From Pterobdella sp. o SKG-2022 (Eukaryota; Annelida; Clitellata; Hirudinida; Piscicolidae), in the NCBI GenBank assembly GCA_964035795.1, contig OZ038320.1, positions 7,834,671 through 7,898,670 of the forward strand: DNA of 64,000 bases. The letters run 5' to 3'. Both the position numbers and the translations under genes were made by a program. Below, one piece after another: positions 61,201-64,000 of the stretch; the stretch's first letter is position 1, and each line of letters begins with the position of its first letter. The notes under the pieces are model-generated. The model saw only the letters and a list, made by a program, of their open reading frames with translations, was not told the origin of the DNA and searched no databases.

Positions 61201-63942
61201 TGAAACACACCCTGTAATGTACAAGTTCAACTTTCAAGTTTATTTTTAGAATTCATTTATAAACATGCTATCTCTACTATATTGACTTTAGAGAAATATA
61301 ACTAATAAACAAACCATAGAGCATAAATATCATGAAAAAAAAAATTCTATTACAACGAAAATGACATGCACTCAAGCACCTAGCGAAGACAGGCCTATGA
61401 TCTCGTTGCTCCTTGTTTAATGAAACATCTTCTTCCGCCACATAAGACCTCAACAGGCGCATCACAGCTTTTATATAGGCCACCACTGATCCCTTGTCTA
61501 AGCACACCACTCCGTCTGATCCTTTGTCCATCTCTATGGAAGTGTTGGTATTGTTGCTGGTGACGATGCATGGCTGGGCCTTGATGAGGTTAGTGATGGA
61601 TGCTAGAATGCTTGTTTGTAGGTCCAATGGTGCGTTCAGATGCAACAAAATATTTCTGCGGGTTCAAGGTTATTAAAAAATTATTTTGCTGTTTAAGAAT
61701 ATGATTGTAAAAATTTTAATTTTTCGACAATTACAGAATATTAAAAAATGCAGAATAAGAGAAATTTAAAAATCATCCAAAAATAATATTTACTAAAAGA
61801 CTGAACAAACATGATAATCACACACAGACATCGACTAAAGCTATAACAAGTGATGAAGTGAAATATACTCAGGTGATATGACGGAAGAAACGAGTTGCAG
61901 TAGTTTGTTCATAAGTAGTTGTTTATGGTGGTAGTTGTTACTCAGCCAAGCCATCAGCTGCTTCAGCACTCCAACCAACAATGGCCCTGCCTGTAATCAA
62001 TGACACTTTATTGAACCTCTTGTTGGTTAATTCGATTGCAAAAAATTTTTTGATTGTGTAGATAGTTAATTTAATATTGATTGTGAACCAAAATTTTATG
62101 GAAGTTTATTCAAGAATGCACTTAACTTTTTTTAAAAGAACTGAATTTATTACATGAAAAATTAAATAACTAAAACATAAAAATTTAAATATTAAATAAA
62201 AACTTAAATTTTTAATAAAAGATAGGTATTGGTTTTAATGTTGTTGATGATGAACAATCCTAAACGCTTCATAACAATACATTAGAACGCAATAACATCA
62301 TACAAAAAGGCATTAAAAAATCTTCCTACATTCATGGAAGGGGAGAAGGGGGTGCGGGCATAGAGAGATGGACTGCCACGCAACAGGTTGAGAAGGCATT
62401 TGAAGAAGTTGTCGTCATTGATCAGTCTCCCTGAAGCTTCTGTTAAGCTACCTGGTCTGTGTGTGGCACAATGATTATGACCTGGGTTAATATGATGTGT
62501 AACATCTTTGTATCACTTTTGTTTAAGGAAATAGTATTTGATTTTTTAAGAATGAGATGAGTATGAATATATAGAATTTTGTGACAAAACTCCCGCAGAT
62601 TCTATAATTTATATTCTAAACCCACATTGTTGATTGTGTTTATTAAGCAAGTTATTCAAGTTAATGCAACAAATCTCATACTCACACTTTAACAAGCATT
62701 AGAACCCTGAAAAGATTGAGCCAAGCAGTGTTGCTGATAACTCTAGATTGAGCGGCACTACACAATAGATGCTTAACTGCCTGATCATCTAATGACACAA
62801 GACTATTATTAGTGGCTTGTTTGCTGCACGGCATGTTGATACGCAAGAAGAAATCCAACATATTAGAAAGTAAAGTGAAAGATGATTGGGTGGAAAAATG
62901 TGTAGGAAGTCGCTTGAAAAGGAAGCTGAAAGAAGAGCTGATGGTTAATGACAAAGACGCTCCTGTAGCCACTGGTGTTGCCTGTGTGTTTATTTTCATT
63001 TCTAACAAACTATTGAAAAAAAAATTTAAGTTTTCAAAAAAATCAGCGAAAAGGAAATAATGGCTAACCACAGAGGCAGGTGAGTTGGGATGGAGTGGTG
63101 TAGAGAGGGACTTGTAGAAGAGATTGGCATGACACGTAACCACCTTCTTTACCTCCATCTCATTCACCAGATTCAAACTCTCCTCCAATCTCAAATCATA
63201 AGCACATGTGACTTCTTTGCAGCCTGATGAGATAGAGTTATCTGGAGGAAGTACAGCGGCTGAACTCGAGGTTTTGGGTTGGCTTGATTGTGCTATCATT
63301 GGGTGAAAAGAAAAATCGTTGAATGCAGACAAGAGTTTGGAATATGTGATGAAATAAGGAGCTTTGTTGTTGTTGCTGGTTTTGTTCGTATCAGATTTGT
63401 CGAATATGGATTTGTCACTGTAAATGATATTGAACGTCAATACAATAGCTACATTGAGGTTAAATGGTATTAACCAACCCAAGAGATGGCCACTGCAGAG
63501 GGTCTTGTGTATCGAAGTATCCAACTTGATTATTAGGAAATGACGACTGCTGGTCAGATGCTAATTCTTCAAACGCTTCTTCCATGATGGCTGACAGATC
63601 GTGTTGAAATTTCAAGTCAGGTGCTGAATATACAATTAACACTACCTATAACCTCAATCATCGTCTAAAATAACATAAAGCTATGAACTAGGGTTTTGTA
63701 TAAAAAACGAAAAGTACCTGCTGATTCATTGAACTCTGCAGGAGTCTCAGTTTGATCGTCTGAAATGTCCATTGACTCATCCGCCATCAAATTGTCATCA
63801 CAAACAGCTTCAATTTCATCATCCTCGCTATCTACTTCAGCCAAGATTTTGCCGATTTCCAATGCACTTTCTTTACCACTTGAAACGGTGCTTGCCGAAG
63901 CTTGATGGTTGGATGACTGGTTGTTTTTCTGCAGTTTCTCAG
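52297..63942 (-). CDS. BIRC6: BIRC6 (BRUCE/Apollon) hybrid E2/E3 ubiquitin ligase, C-terminal half, about 31 exons
   Basis: Giant inhibitor-of-apoptosis protein that ubiquitylates caspases, SMAC and LC3. The BIR domain lies right of the window. Exons in order: 63942-63718, 63623-63479, 63417-63069, 62981-62686, 62456-62330, 61990-61869, 61655-61380, 61211-60319, 60257-60057, 59875-59775, 59579-59144, 58977-58653, 58574-58225, 58109-58003, 57907-57842, 57737-57605, 57442-57206, 56893-56093, 56030-55804, 55658-55419, 55333-55192, 55035-54846, 54751-54567, 54442-54314, 54164-54094, 53851-53708, 53570-53409, 53183-53106, 52980-52792, 52729-52595, 52413-52297. All phases close, giving about 2,400 residues. 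Similarity is clear from [19 protein letters not shown] onward, then [25 protein letters not shown] and the UBC domain. The first three exons rest on frame alone, and the 63069/62981 intron is less certain (reading through stays open). Confidence 0.93.
52595..53851 (-). other. BIRC6: BIRC6 UBC (E2) domain exons
   Basis: Five exons encode the E2 ubiquitin-conjugating fold. After [16 protein letters not shown] comes [20 protein letters not shown], then [15 protein letters not shown] and [11 protein letters not shown]. Exon 53183-53106 supplies [17 protein letters not shown], with the catalytic Cys two codons after the splice junction. Then [20 protein letters not shown] and [23 protein letters not shown] follow. 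All match vertebrate BIRC6 closely, so the domain should be active. The frame running past the donor at 53409 would lose the Cys, so splicing at this junction decides activity. Confidence 0.95.
56976..57163. repeat. MITE-like palindromic element (family 1), longest copy
   Basis: Arms of about 57 bp, beginning ATATCAACAGTTTTCAACGT and ending with its inverted copy, flank an approximately 75-bp spacer. The spacer holds a small GATAAG/CTTATC hairpin. It sits in the intron between BIRC6 exons 57442-57206 and 56893-56093. No transposase is encoded, so it would be a non-autonomous element. Confidence 0.85.
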
Positions 63943-64000
63943 CTGTATTCAATTTGAACATTTTACATTATTTAAAAATATTAATAATTCTTAATACACA

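Overview
This is a window of AT-rich nuclear DNA from an animal (Metazoa). It holds seven recognisable eukaryotic gene families, six of them with homology-supported or probable introns, and three U1 spliceosomal snRNA genes with their own promoter elements. The AT-rich introns and MITE-like palindromes point to an invertebrate. I cannot place the phylum from sequence alone. There are no bacterial operons, CRISPR arrays or phage features. | Layout. 214-8090 (+): the 3' part of a MARCH6/TEB4 (Doa10) ER-membrane E3 ligase gene, ten exons, truncated by the left edge. 8825-9784 (-): an intact 319-codon ORF of unknown family. 9785-14019: gene-poor. 14020-17463 (-): a six-exon SMARCE1/BAF57-like HMG-box gene. 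18124-19773 (-): single-exon TPX2. 20027-27661 (+): fifteen-exon NFX1 with PAM2, RING, NFX1-type zinc fingers and R3H; it is head-to-head with TPX2. 28843-32127 (-): TMEM151 family gene with a very long C-terminal tail. 32128-43303: 11 kb without a supported gene. 43304-45713 (-): Bicaudal-D, two exons. 47442-50611: three U1 snRNA genes. 52297-63942 (-): the C-terminal half of BIRC6 (BRUCE/Apollon), about 31 exons including the complete UBC domain; it continues past the right edge. | The protein genes are housekeeping functions: ER quality control, chromatin remodelling, spindle assembly, mRNA regulation, dynein cargo adaptation and anti-apoptotic ubiquitylation. They do not form one pathway. 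| The most interesting signal is in splicing. The three U1 genes all have a conserved proximal element starting at -57/-58, a U1A loop, an Sm site and compensated stems, but each has a different 5' end. One has U6 changed to A, which would pair with T at intron position +3. One has C9 changed to U, which would pair with A at exon position -1. Among 58 donor sites I placed by reading frame and protein similarity, 20 have T at +3, which is rarely seen in most animals. The stem-loop 1 loop that normally binds U1-70K is altered in the same place in all three genes. A lineage with relaxed donor sites and diversified U1 RNAs is a testable reading of this window.
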